DNA of 64,000 nt from Planobispora longispora (GTDB taxonomy: Bacteria; Actinomycetota; Actinomycetes; Streptosporangiales; Streptosporangiaceae), in the NCBI RefSeq assembly GCF_016863135.1, contig NZ_BOOH01000009.1:119785-183784 (forward strand), read 5' to 3'. This document shows, one piece after another, positions 38,806 to 47,027 of the stretch (within the stretch, counting starts at the first letter, position 1; the number at the start of each line of letters is the position of its first letter). The notes beneath the pieces were generated by a model. It was not told the origin of the DNA. It did not search any database and saw only the letters and a list, made by a program, of their open reading frames with translations. The position numbers and the translations under genes are program-made.

Positions 38806-38871
38806 GCCGCGGAATGCGTCCGAGACCGCCGCGGAATGCGTCCGAGGGCGCCGCGGGAGGTGTCCGGGGGC
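38806..38871. repeat. Three 22-bp tandem repeats
   Basis: Units at 38806, 38828 and 38850 begin GCCGCGG; the first two are nearly identical (GCCGCGGAATGCGTCCGAG), the third diverged. They fill the gap after the HAD gene together with other GCCGC-rich sequence up to 38987. Confidence 0.85.
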
Positions 38872-38987
38872 ACGCCGCCGCGGCGCCGTACCTCGCGGCG
38901 AGGGCGCCGGGACTGGCAGACTCGTCGTCTGACGCTCGGCGCCGGTCCGGCGCCGTCCCTTTTCGAAAGACACAGATCGAGGCATTG

Positions 38988-39494
38988 ATGCGCGTCTACC
39001 TGCCGTGCACCCTCCCGGCGCTGGCCCGCGTGGTCGCCGCCAGGGAGTTCGGCCCGGCCCCGCTGACCGGTTACGCGGTGACCCCCGCGCTGACCGAGTG
39101 GTACGCCTCGGGGGACACCGAGGAACTGGAGTACGTCGCCCTGACGGAGGCGGCCAGGGCGTCGCTGCGCATGCTGGCCGCCGACCGCGCCGACGGGGTG
39201 AAGGTGGCCGCGCGGCGGGTGGTGGTCGCCGCCGACGTGCCGGACGAGGACGTGACCGCGGGGGTCGACCTGCGGGAGCGGGCCCGGGTGCGGCTGGCGC
39301 GGGCCGTCCCGATGGAGAAGCTCGCCGCGGTGCACGTGGACGATCCGTCGGCGGTCGAGGACGTCGAGGCCGCCGTCGCCGCGCTGCCCGCGGCCGACGA
39401 CGGCGACGGCGACGCCCGCTTCACCGTGGACGGCGCCGAGGCCCACGAGCTCATGTGGTACGCCACCCAGGAGATCCCCGACCTGATCGGCTGA
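38988..39494 (+). CDS. DUF6912-type actinobacterial protein
   Basis: A 168-residue cytoplasmic protein whose start MRVYLPCTLPALARVV, with YAVTPALTEWYASGDTEELEYVAL and RRVVVAADVPDEDV, matches an actinobacterial family annotated as DUF6912. There are no membrane segments or recognised catalytic motifs. GAGG lies upstream of the ATG. It is followed after 65 bases by a HAD gene, an arrangement I recall from related genomes. Function unknown. Confidence 0.78.
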   Translation: MRVYLPCTLPALARVVAAREFGPAPLTGYAVTPALTEWYASGDTEELEYVALTEAARASLRMLAADRADGVKVAARRVVVAADVPDEDVTAGVDLRERARVRLARAVPMEKLAAVHVDDPSAVEDVEAAVAALPAADDGDGDARFTVDGAEAHELMWYATQEIPDLIG

Positions 39495-39559
39495 GGGGCC
39501 GCCCACCTGCGTTTATCCACATGCCTCAGATCGGGTGGGCTGGATACGATGAGTGCGAT

Positions 39560-40195
39560 ATGAGACACATCGTTTGGGACTGGAACGGCACGCTCTTCCA
39601 CGACATCGACGCCGTGGTGGCGGCGACGAACGCGGTCTTCGAGCCGTACGGCAAGGGCGACTACGACGCCGACGGCTTCCGGGAGGTCTACACCCGGCCG
39701 ATCTGGACGGCCTACGAGCGCATGCTCGGCCGTCCGCTCGAGGACGGCGAGTGGGAGCGGATGGACCACGCCTTCCACGAGCACTACCACCGGCTGATGC
39801 TCGAATGCGGCCTCACGGCCGACGCGCTCTCCACGCTGCGGAGCTGGGAGCGGGAGGGCGGCACCCAGTCGCTGCTGTCGATGTGGCGGCACGAGATGCT
39901 GGTCGCCAAGATCGCCGAGTACGGCATCGACCGGCACTTCACCCGCGTCGACGGGCTGCTGGACACCTTCTCGGGCGGGCACAAGGCCGAGTCCATGGTC
40001 AGGCACCTCACGGCGCTGGGAGTGGCCCCGGAGAACGTGCTCGTGATCGGCGACAGTGTGGACGACGCCCACGCGGCCCAGCACGTCGGGGCCCGGGCGG
40101 TGCTCTACACCGGCGGCATGACCAGCCGCAGGGACCTGGAGGCGTGCGGGGTCCCGGTCGTGGACACCCTCGCGAACGCCATCGACTACGCATAA
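39560..40195 (+). CDS. HAD-type hydrolase, DxNGT motif I
   Basis: A 211-residue HAD protein. Motif I is IVWDWNGTLFHD, with nucleophile Asp and Asn in place of the second Asp, a pattern known in one HAD subgroup. Motif II is around SLLSMWRHE, motif III GGHKAESM and motif IV VLVIGDSVDDAHAAQHVG. The cap is alpha-helical and carries HEHYHRLM. Possible phosphoglycolate phosphatase-like activity; substrate not predictable. The ATG is 65 bases past the DUF6912 gene, and the next HAD gene follows after 19 bases. Confidence 0.87.
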   Translation: MRHIVWDWNGTLFHDIDAVVAATNAVFEPYGKGDYDADGFREVYTRPIWTAYERMLGRPLEDGEWERMDHAFHEHYHRLMLECGLTADALSTLRSWEREGGTQSLLSMWRHEMLVAKIAEYGIDRHFTRVDGLLDTFSGGHKAESMVRHLTALGVAPENVLVIGDSVDDAHAAQHVGARAVLYTGGMTSRRDLEACGVPVVDTLANAIDYA

Positions 40196-40214
40196 CCGGA
40201 CGATTTCGGCATCT

Positions 40215-40994
40215 GTGGCGGTCAGGGTGCGGCGGTGGCCGTACCCTGGCATCCCGACCCAGTCTCCGGAGGCCACGATCAACCGCCTCGTTCTCTGGAA
40301 CGTCGACCTCACCCTCGTCGACGTGGCCATCGTCACCCGTGACGCGTACGCCGACGCCTTCCGCCGGGTCACCGGGCGGCCCCTGATGAAGTTGACGCAG
40401 CACAACGGGCGTCCGGACTCGGAGATCATCTTCGAGATGCTGGCGATCAACGGGATCGTCGCCGAGGACGAGCACCTCCCGAAGTTCCTCGACGCCCTGG
40501 CCGACGCCTTCACCGCCCGCCGCGGGCGCCTGACCGCCGAGGGGCGGGCGATGCCCGGCGCGAAGGACGCCCTGAAGGCCGTCTCCAAGCTCCGCGGCAC
40601 CGTCCAGTCGGTGCTCACCGGCACGATCAAGAGCAACGCCGTGCACAAGCTGACCGCCTTCGGCCTCCACAAGCACATGGACTTCGAGGTGGGCGGCTAC
40701 GGCGAGGAGGTCTACCCCAAGGCCACCCTGCTCCAGGTGGCGCAGAGCCGGGCGGGGCGCAAGCACGGCGCGGTCTTCGACCGCGGCAACACCGTGCTGA
40801 TCGGCGACTCCGTCCGGGACGTCCAGGCCGCCAGGATCGCCGGGGCCGCGATGATCGCCGTCGCCACCGGCCGCTCCCTGCCGGCCGAGCTCCACGAGGC
40901 GGGCGCCGACGTGGTCCTGCCCGGACTGGCCAACCCCTCGGAGGTCGTCGCGGCCGTGGCCCGGCTCGCCTCACCGGCCCGCCAGGCCGGCTGA
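40215..40994 (+). CDS. HAD-like protein lacking the motif I nucleophile
   Basis: About 259 residues from the GTG at 40215. Motif I reads LVLWNVDLTLVDV: the position of the nucleophile aspartate is asparagine. Motif II (VLTGTIKSNA), motif III (YPKATLLQVA) and motif IV (VLIGDSVRDVQAARIAG) are intact, so the fold is kept but classical phosphatase chemistry should be impaired. The start is unclear. The conserved part begins near INRLVLW, where GGAGG lies five bases before an ATC codon at 40278, whereas the GTG has no good ribosome site. The true start may be this unusual ATC. Role unknown, perhaps binding a phosphorylated ligand. Confidence 0.8.
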   Translation: MAVRVRRWPYPGIPTQSPEATINRLVLWNVDLTLVDVAIVTRDAYADAFRRVTGRPLMKLTQHNGRPDSEIIFEMLAINGIVAEDEHLPKFLDALADAFTARRGRLTAEGRAMPGAKDALKAVSKLRGTVQSVLTGTIKSNAVHKLTAFGLHKHMDFEVGGYGEEVYPKATLLQVAQSRAGRKHGAVFDRGNTVLIGDSVRDVQAARIAGAAMIAVATGRSLPAELHEAGADVVLPGLANPSEVVAAVARLASPARQAG

Positions 40995-41113
40995 GCGCCC
41001 GCCCCGGAGTCCCGCGTGACGGCGCGGGCTCAGCCCGGCGGGCCGACGAGCCCGGCGCCGTCGTTCCAGAGCGCCCGCGCCAGTCCGTTCGCCGGCGGCC
41101 GCGGGGCCGGATG

Positions 41114-41995
41114 TCAGGCGCCGGGATGCGCAGGGGCGGCCGTCACGAGCCGGCGCAGCGTCTCGCCCATCCCGGTCGCGCACGTGAGCCGCCTGTCGCC
41201 GACGGGCCGCAGGAGACCGCGATGCTCGGCGTCGTGCAGGCCGGCGAGCTCCTCGGCGAGCCGCGGCGGAACGCCGGCGTCCACCATGGCGCCGACCCAT
41301 CCCGGCCGCGGGATGCTCACCACCTCGAGCGGCCTGCCGAGGACGGCCGCCAGCTCCCCGGCCACCTGCCGCTCGGTGTACCGGTGACCGTCCAGATCGA
41401 TGACCTCGCCGGCCGGGGGAGGCGTCAGAAGGGCCTCGGCGACCACCCCGCCGATGTCGCGTGTCGCGATCATCGGGATCGGTGTGTCGGCCGAGTCACC
41501 GAAGACCGGGTAGACGCCGGCCCCGAGAGCGGCGCCGAGCAGCGTTTCGACCTTCTCCTGGAAGTGCGCCGAGCGGATCGCGGTCAGGAGCACGCCCGTC
41601 TCGCGCAGCCGGTTCTCCAGATGGTGGAGCCATCGGATGGGGCCGGTGCCCTCGGGCAGCTCTGCCCCGATCGAGGACAGCATCACCACGTACGGGACGC
41701 CGCTGTCCAGGACCGCCCCGGCGATCGAGTCCGCCAGCCGGCGGTGGCCGGCGTCGGGGTCGGCCAGCGCCGGATCGGTCGGCAGCAGGACGAACGCCGC
41801 GCGGCAGCCGCGGAACGCCTCCGCCAGCGCCGCCCTGTCGCCGAGATCGGCGACGACGACCTCCGCCCCGGCCTCGGTCCAGGCTCCGCCCCTGGCGGCG
41901 TCGCGGACCACGGCCCGCACCGGTTCCCCCTCGGCCAGAAGCTTCCGGGCCGCCGCGCCGCCGACGTGGCCCGTCACTCCCGTGATCGCGTACAT
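41114..41995 (-). CDS. NmrA-like NAD(P)-binding protein
   Basis: A 293-residue atypical short-chain dehydrogenase of the NmrA/HSCARG type. The N-terminal dinucleotide motif is ITGVTGHVGGAAARKLL, followed by VRAVVRD and VVMLSSIGAEL. The usual catalytic YxxxK is not evident, so it may act as a redox sensor or a quinone or azo-compound reductase-like enzyme. It is divergent from an AraC-type regulator, which probably controls it; the 110-base gap contains an A/T-rich stretch near 42060-42095. Confidence 0.88.
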   Translation of the reverse strand: MYAITGVTGHVGGAAARKLLAEGEPVRAVVRDAARGGAWTEAGAEVVVADLGDRAALAEAFRGCRAAFVLLPTDPALADPDAGHRRLADSIAGAVLDSGVPYVVMLSSIGAELPEGTGPIRWLHHLENRLRETGVLLTAIRSAHFQEKVETLLGAALGAGVYPVFGDSADTPIPMIATRDIGGVVAEALLTPPPAGEVIDLDGHRYTERQVAGELAAVLGRPLEVVSIPRPGWVGAMVDAGVPPRLAEELAGLHDAEHRGLLRPVGDRRLTCATGMGETLRRLVTAAPAHPGA

Positions 41996-42105
41996 CGGAT
42001 GCCTCCTGTGGGTCGTCGTCGTGTGTCATGACCCAGTGAACGGCCCTGCGGAGAGACGATCCATATTCCAGAAGCTTGTTTCCATTTCTGTCCGTCTATG
42101 CTGGG

Positions 42106-43068
42106 GTGGTGGACCCGCTGGCCGACCTTCTCGACGGCGTCCGCGCCCGCAGCGCGGCGTTCTGCCGGGTGATCCTCGAACCGCCGTGGGCGCTGCGGAT
42201 CGCCGACCGGGCGGCGCTCGCCCTGGCCACCACGCTGCGCGGGCACGCCTGGATCGTGCCCGACGAGGGTGAGCCGGTGCTGATGCGCACCGGGGACGTG
42301 GCCATCATCAAGGGGCCGGAGCCGTACACGATCAGCGACGCCCCGGCCACCGCGCCGCAGTTCGTCGTCCACGAGGGCAATCGTCTGACCACCGTGGGCG
42401 ACGCCGACATCACCGACGACTCGCGGCTCGGGCCGCGCACGAGCGGGCCCGTCCCCGACGGGGCGGCGATCGTGGCCAGCGGGACCTACCAGGTCAGCGG
42501 AGACGTGAGCGAGCGGCTCCTGAACGCCCTGCCGGAGATCGTGCTCGTGCCGAGGCCGAGCGCGCAGACCCCGGTCATGGAACTGCTGGCCCAGGAGGTC
42601 AGCGGCGAAGGCCCCGGCCAGCAGGTCGTCCTCGACCGGCTCCTGGACCTGGCGCTGATCGCGACCCTGCGCTCCTGGTTCGCCCGTCCCGAGGCCCAGG
42701 CGCCCGGCTGGTACCGGGCGCAGAGCGATCCGCTGATCGGACCGGCGTTGCGGCTGATCCACGACGACCCGGCCCGCCCGTGGACGGTGGCCCTGCTGGC
42801 CGTGAAGGTGGGCGCCTCGCGCGCGGCGTTCGCACGCCGGTTCGCCTCCCTCGTGGGAGAGCCGCCCATGGCGTACCTCACCGGCTGGCGGATGGCGCTC
42901 GCGGCCGATCTCCTGCGTTCGTCCGAGGCCACGGTCGACTCGGTCGCCCGGCACGTCGGCTACGCCAACGCGTTCGCCTTGAGCGTGGCCTTCAAACGGG
43001 TCCGCGGTGTGTCACCGAGCCGCCATCGCGCGGGCGGTCGGACCGGTCCGGCCGGCGGCCCCACCTGA
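42106..43068 (+). CDS. AraC family regulator with cupin domain
   Basis: A 320-residue regulator. The N-terminal cupin (about residues 1-180, WALRIADRAALALATTLRGH to GDVAIIKGPEPYTI) is the AraC_binding-6 type. The C-terminal double helix-turn-helix spans about residues 210-300 (PWTVALLAVKVGASRAAFARRF and VARHVGYANAFALSVAFKRVRG). Adjacent GTG codons at 42106 and 42109 are the likely starts; a TTG at 42076 is less likely. This class often pairs with a divergent NmrA-type gene, as here. Confidence 0.9.
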   Translation: MVDPLADLLDGVRARSAAFCRVILEPPWALRIADRAALALATTLRGHAWIVPDEGEPVLMRTGDVAIIKGPEPYTISDAPATAPQFVVHEGNRLTTVGDADITDDSRLGPRTSGPVPDGAAIVASGTYQVSGDVSERLLNALPEIVLVPRPSAQTPVMELLAQEVSGEGPGQQVVLDRLLDLALIATLRSWFARPEAQAPGWYRAQSDPLIGPALRLIHDDPARPWTVALLAVKVGASRAAFARRFASLVGEPPMAYLTGWRMALAADLLRSSEATVDSVARHVGYANAFALSVAFKRVRGVSPSRHRAGGRTGPAGGPT

Positions 43069-43070
43069 CC

Positions 43071-43170
43071 GGTCCGCCCGTCGGGCCGGTCAGCGGCCCG
43101 TCCGCCCGTCGGGGCGGTCAGCGATCCGTCTCCCGGTCAGGCCGGCTGGCGGCCCGTCCACCCGTCCGCC
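43071..43170. repeat. 28-bp tandem repeats filling a convergent gap
   Basis: Units start at 43071, 43099, 43127 and 43155 with the pattern GTCCGCCCGTCGGGCCGGTC; the first two are closely similar and the last is partial. They occupy the whole space between the AraC stop and the penicillin-binding protein stop. Confidence 0.85.
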
Positions 43171-44814
43171 TCACCCGCCCGTCAGGTCCGCCAGGCCCGT
43201 CAGGAACCGGGCCGCGATCGGCGCCGCGGTCTCGGAGCCCGAGCCGCCGTCCTCGACGACCACCGCGAAGGCCAGATCTCCCCGGTAGCCGATGAACCAG
43301 GCGTGCGAGGGCGGCTCCTCGCCGGAGCCGTACTCCGCGGTGCCGGTCTTGCCCGCCGTACCGGAGGGGAAGGAGACCGTGCTCGCCGTGCCCTCCACGA
43401 CCACGGCGGGCATCAGCGTGCGCAGGGCCCGCACCACTCCGGGCTCCAGCTTCCGCGGCCGGCCCGGCGGGAGAAGGGACGCGTCCACCAGGCGGGGCGG
43501 GCGCCAGGAGCCGTCGGCGATGGCCGCCGCCACGGTGGCCATGTTGAGCGGGCTGGTCAGCACGCGGCCCTGGCCGATCGAGGCGGCGGCGAGATCGGTG
43601 TCGTCCTTCGGGGCGGGGAACTTCGCCCGTACGGCCGGCACCCCGGGCTCCACCGGAGCCTCGAACCCGAAGGCCCCGGCGACCTCCCCCAGCCGCCGCC
43701 CGCCGAGCCGGTCCACGGACAGCCGCCCGAACGTGGTGTTGCACGAGTGCGCGAACGCCTCCCGCAGCGAGGGCGTGCCGTAGTCCTTGAAACCGGCGTT
43801 GTGGAACGGGAAGCCGCCGATGTTCTGCTCGGCGGGACAGGACACCCGCTCCCCGGCGGTCATGCCGTCGGCGACCAGGGCCGAGGCGGTGACCACCTTG
43901 AACGTCGACCCCGGCGGGTAGTGGCCGAGCAGCGCCCGGTTGAACCCGCCCGGCTTGTTGGCCGCCGCCAGGATCTCGCCGGTCGAGGGACGGAGCGCGA
44001 CCAGGGAGGCGGGCTTGTCCACGTCCCGCAGGGCGTCGGCCGCGGCCCGGTGGACCCGGAGGTCGATGGTGGTCCGCAGCTCCTCGCCGGGCTTCGCCTC
44101 GGCGGTGGCGAGGGTGGCGAGCGTGGTGTTCCCCCTCACCAGCTCGATCCGTGCCGAGGAGGTGCCGGTGAGGCGGTCGCGGTAGGTCTTCTTCAGCTCC
44201 TCGACCAGCTGCTGCACCGAGCCGGGGGCCGAGGCGGCGTCGATCCGGGCGCCGTCGGCGGCCAGGACGGGCGCCTGGTCGGCCTCGACGGTCACGGCCT
44301 TGATGCGCCTGCCCTCGCGGAGGCCGGGATGGACGGCGGCCGGAGTCCAGCTCACCCGCCAGGTCCGCTCGTGCTCGACCAGGGTCAGCGATCCGTCGTA
44401 GGTCCAGTCCACGGGTCCCTCCAGCCGGGCGCGGAAGCGCACCGCGGTGCCGTCCCCGGTGTCGGCCGCGCTGCCGCCCGTTGCGTCTGCCGCAGGGCCG
44501 TCCTTCGGGCCGTCCTTCGGGTCGTCCTTCGGGTCGGCCTCCGGGCCGTTCCCGGTGCCGGCCGTCCCGGTGACCTCGAAACGGGCCCCCGAGAGCTTCA
44601 GGTCGCTCCGGAACCGCCGGTACCAGCGCTCGAAGTCGTCCGGAGGGCCGGCGGCGAGCGCCCGCATCGCCGGGTAGTCCTGCCGGGACCAGGCGGCCAG
44701 GAAGTCGCGGGCGGTCTCCTCGGGCGAGCCCTCGGTGCGCAGCGCCCAGGCGATCCCGCCGATCGTCGCGGCCGGAACCAGCACCGCCACGGCGGCCAGC
44801 GTCTTCAATCTCAT
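43171..44814 (-). CDS. Penicillin-binding protein (class B, MecA-N type)
   Basis: A 547-residue transpeptidase. A signal anchor (LAAVAVLVPAATIGGIAWAL) precedes an NTF2-like MecA_N domain (about residues 30-150), a dimerisation domain, and the transpeptidase domain. The active motifs are STFK (Ser303), SCN (357-359) and KTG (489-491). Residues 90-120 hold a low-complexity PKDDPKDGPKDGP insert. It crosslinks peptidoglycan outside the membrane. MecA_N-type proteins include both housekeeping PBPs and low-affinity resistance forms; which this is cannot be told. It is divergent from a LysR gene coupled to a beta-lactamase-fold gene. Confidence 0.92.
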   Translation of the reverse strand: MRLKTLAAVAVLVPAATIGGIAWALRTEGSPEETARDFLAAWSRQDYPAMRALAAGPPDDFERWYRRFRSDLKLSGARFEVTGTAGTGNGPEADPKDDPKDGPKDGPAADATGGSAADTGDGTAVRFRARLEGPVDWTYDGSLTLVEHERTWRVSWTPAAVHPGLREGRRIKAVTVEADQAPVLAADGARIDAASAPGSVQQLVEELKKTYRDRLTGTSSARIELVRGNTTLATLATAEAKPGEELRTTIDLRVHRAAADALRDVDKPASLVALRPSTGEILAAANKPGGFNRALLGHYPPGSTFKVVTASALVADGMTAGERVSCPAEQNIGGFPFHNAGFKDYGTPSLREAFAHSCNTTFGRLSVDRLGGRRLGEVAGAFGFEAPVEPGVPAVRAKFPAPKDDTDLAAASIGQGRVLTSPLNMATVAAAIADGSWRPPRLVDASLLPPGRPRKLEPGVVRALRTLMPAVVVEGTASTVSFPSGTAGKTGTAEYGSGEEPPSHAWFIGYRGDLAFAVVVEDGGSGSETAAPIAARFLTGLADLTGG

Positions 44815-44921
44815 GCGCGTCCCCCTTGTCTTCGCCAGTCGAGAAGACCAGAGGGATAGCTTTAGTGTCCAATACTGATATTGATCTCCTATTTATACAA
44901 AAAATGATATGATCCCTGCTC
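44815..44921. promoter_or_regulatory. A/T-rich divergent promoter between PBP and LysR genes
   Basis: A 107-base gap whose part from 44860 to 44915 is strikingly A/T-rich, with ATACTGATATTGATCTCC and TGATATGAT. It must carry both promoters, and LysR regulators usually bind such divergent gaps. No single operator could be fixed. Confidence 0.55.
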
Positions 44922-45917
44922 ATGGACCTGGTGAAGCACCTGCGCTACTTCACCGTCGTCGCGGAGGAACTGCACTTCGGCAACGCGGCGGTCCGGCTCG
45001 GCATGGCGCAGCCACCCCTCAGCCAGGGCATCCGGCGGCTGGAGGAGGAGCTGGGCGTGCGGCTGTTCGACCGCTCCAGCCGTCAGGTCCGGCTGACCGA
45101 GGCGGGGCGGGCGGTCCTGGCCGAGGCGGGGGAGATCCTCGCCCGGGTCGACCGGCTGCGCGCCCTCGCCGGACGGGAGGAGGGCGAGGTCCTGCGGGTC
45201 GGGGTCCCGCCCGACCTGGGCTCGGCGGTGATCGCGGCGCTGATCGCCGGGTTCGAGGAGGCGTGCCGGGAGACGGCCGCCCCCGAGGCGGCGCATCACC
45301 CGGCGACGGGCCGTGCGAAGGCGGGCGCCGAGAGGGCCGGGGGCGGAGTGCGGCTCGTGCCCGCGGAGATGTGGAGCGCCGACCAGGCCGCCGCCCTGAC
45401 CGCCGGCGCTCTGGACGTGGGCGTGCTCCGCCACCCGATCGCCGCCCCCGGCCTGGTCTTCGGGCCGACGCTCGTCCAGCACCCCGGCGTCGTGCTCGCC
45501 GAGTCGGATCCGCTCGCGCGGCTGTCCTCGGTCCACCTGGCCGACCTGGCCGGGCGGCGACTCGTGCTGTTCCCCGGGGAGCCGGGGCTGCACGAGGAGA
45601 CGCTCGCGGAGTGCCGCCGCCACGGGTTCGTCCCGCAGGAGGTGCACCACGCGCAGACGCTCGGCCTGGTCATGGCCGGTACGGCCGTCGCCTTCGGCCC
45701 CCGGGTGGAACTGCCCGGCCTGTGCTGGAGGACGCTGGTGGGCGCCCCGCTGGCCTGGCGGATCTCGGCCGCGTGGCGCGGTGAGGCGGGGCCGGCGGCC
45801 GAGGCGTTCGGCGCGGTGGCCGTACGGGTGCTGAAGGAGAATGCGGGGATGACGGAAGACGGTGCGGCGCCGGTGCGGCGGGTGCGGTCCCGGCCCGCCT
45901 CGGGGTTCCTGGCATGA
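44922..45917 (+). CDS. LysR family regulator
   Basis: A 331-residue LysR regulator. The N-terminal helix-turn-helix is HLRYFTVVAEELHFGNAAVRLG with PPLSQGIRRLEEELGVRLFDRS; the effector domain spans about residues 90-300. An Ala/Gly-rich insert (around residues 118-145, EAAHHPATGRAKAGAERAGG) interrupts the domain. Its stop overlaps the start of a serine beta-lactamase-fold gene (ATGA), and a penicillin-binding protein gene is divergent. The layout recalls AmpR circuits, which respond to wall fragments; this is inference. Confidence 0.92.
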   Translation: MDLVKHLRYFTVVAEELHFGNAAVRLGMAQPPLSQGIRRLEEELGVRLFDRSSRQVRLTEAGRAVLAEAGEILARVDRLRALAGREEGEVLRVGVPPDLGSAVIAALIAGFEEACRETAAPEAAHHPATGRAKAGAERAGGGVRLVPAEMWSADQAAALTAGALDVGVLRHPIAAPGLVFGPTLVQHPGVVLAESDPLARLSSVHLADLAGRRLVLFPGEPGLHEETLAECRRHGFVPQEVHHAQTLGLVMAGTAVAFGPRVELPGLCWRTLVGAPLAWRISAAWRGEAGPAAEAFGAVAVRVLKENAGMTEDGAAPVRRVRSRPASGFLA

Positions 45918-46804
45918 CGGGCGGCGGGGGCGTGAGGGAGCCCGACGAGGAGTTCGGCGGGCTGTTCCGCGCGGCGGGCGTGATCGGCTTCCTGCACGCC
46001 GTGGACGTGGACACCGGCGCCGAGGTCGCCTACGGCGCGGACGAGCCCGTGGTCCTGGCGTCGGTGTTCAAGATCGCACTCCTGGTGGAGTTCTTCCGGC
46101 AGGCGGACCGGGGGGCGCTGGACCCGGCCGAGCGGGTCACCGTTATGGCGGACCGCCACACCCCGGGGCCCACCGGAGTGTCGGCGATGGCCGACGACGT
46201 GACGGTGTCCCTGCGCGACCTGGCCTACCTGATGATCGCGGTGAGCGACAACACCGCCGCCGACACCTTGATCGGCAGGGTCGGCCTGGCGGCGGTCAAC
46301 ACCATGCTCGACGGGTTCGGACTGGTCCGGACGAGAGTGGAGCACGACTGCGCGACGCTGTTCACGAGCGTCGTGGAGGACTCCGGCCAGGAGGACATGC
46401 CGACCGACCCGGCGGTGGTCTCCCGGCTGCGCGTGCTCGACCCGGCCCGCACCAACCGCGGCACGCCGCGCGAGACGGCCCGGCTGCTCGCCATGATCTG
46501 GCGGGACGAGGCGGCCTCGCCCGAGTCCTGCGCGTGGATGCGCCGCCTGCTCGGCCTGCAGGTCTGGCCGCACCGGCTGGCCTCGGGCTTCCCCTACGAC
46601 GACGTCGCGGTCAGCGGCAAGACCGGCACGCTGCCCACACTCCGCAACGAGGCCGGTGTGGTGGAGTACCCCGACGGCGGGTGCTACGCCGTCGCCGTCT
46701 TCACCCGCTCGTACGGCACCGCCCAGAACCAGCCGCGCGCCGACGCGGTGATCGGCACCGCGGCCCGGGCCGCCGTGGAGCGCCTGCGCTCCCGGCCCGC
46801 GTGA
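45914..46804 (+). CDS. Class A beta-lactamase-fold serine hydrolase, no signal peptide
   Basis: A 296-residue protein with the three motifs of penicilloyl-serine enzymes: SVFK (Ser50-Lys53), SDN (111-113) and KTG (236-238). The region of the omega loop (DPAVVSRLRVLDP) shows no ExxLN, so the general-base glutamate of true class A enzymes appears absent. No signal peptide or membrane anchor is seen, so it should be cytoplasmic unless the start is misread. It is coupled to the LysR gene by a four-base overlap. It may act on an ester or amide, or bind wall-derived ligands; real beta-lactam resistance is unproven. Confidence 0.83.
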   Translation: MTGGGGVREPDEEFGGLFRAAGVIGFLHAVDVDTGAEVAYGADEPVVLASVFKIALLVEFFRQADRGALDPAERVTVMADRHTPGPTGVSAMADDVTVSLRDLAYLMIAVSDNTAADTLIGRVGLAAVNTMLDGFGLVRTRVEHDCATLFTSVVEDSGQEDMPTDPAVVSRLRVLDPARTNRGTPRETARLLAMIWRDEAASPESCAWMRRLLGLQVWPHRLASGFPYDDVAVSGKTGTLPTLRNEAGVVEYPDGGCYAVAVFTRSYGTAQNQPRADAVIGTAARAAVERLRSRPA

Positions 46805-46910
46805 CCGGCGCGCGGTTCACGGGACGTTCCGAGGCCCGGCGCCCGCGTGACCGGCGCGCGGCTCGTGGGGCGGTCTGAGGCCCGGCTCGTGCGACGGTCT
46901 GAGGCCCGTC
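46801..46910. repeat. 46-bp degenerate duplication at a gene end
   Basis: GTGACCGGCGCGCGG occurs at 46801 (spanning the upstream stop codon) and again at 46847, followed by similar CGGTCTGAGGCCCG blocks near 46872 and 46895. It occupies half of the gap before the acetoacetyl-CoA synthetase gene. Confidence 0.8.
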
Positions 46911-47027
46911 CGGGGGCGGGGTCCACGCGGCCCCCGGGGCGGCTACGTGGCCTGGTCACATATCGCCCGCCGCCGTATGTGGGCACCCGGGGATGACATC
47001 CCGGCGGGGCACGGCGAGGATGGGGCC

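Noticed and set aside
42076..42105. TTG start for the AraC-type regulator
   Set aside because: It adds ten residues without a ribosome site; adjacent GTG codons at 42106 and 42109 give the usual N-terminus.
45914..46804. Antibiotic-resistance beta-lactamase
   Set aside because: The serine motifs are present, but the omega-loop glutamate motif and a signal peptide are not visible, so a resistance role is not supported.
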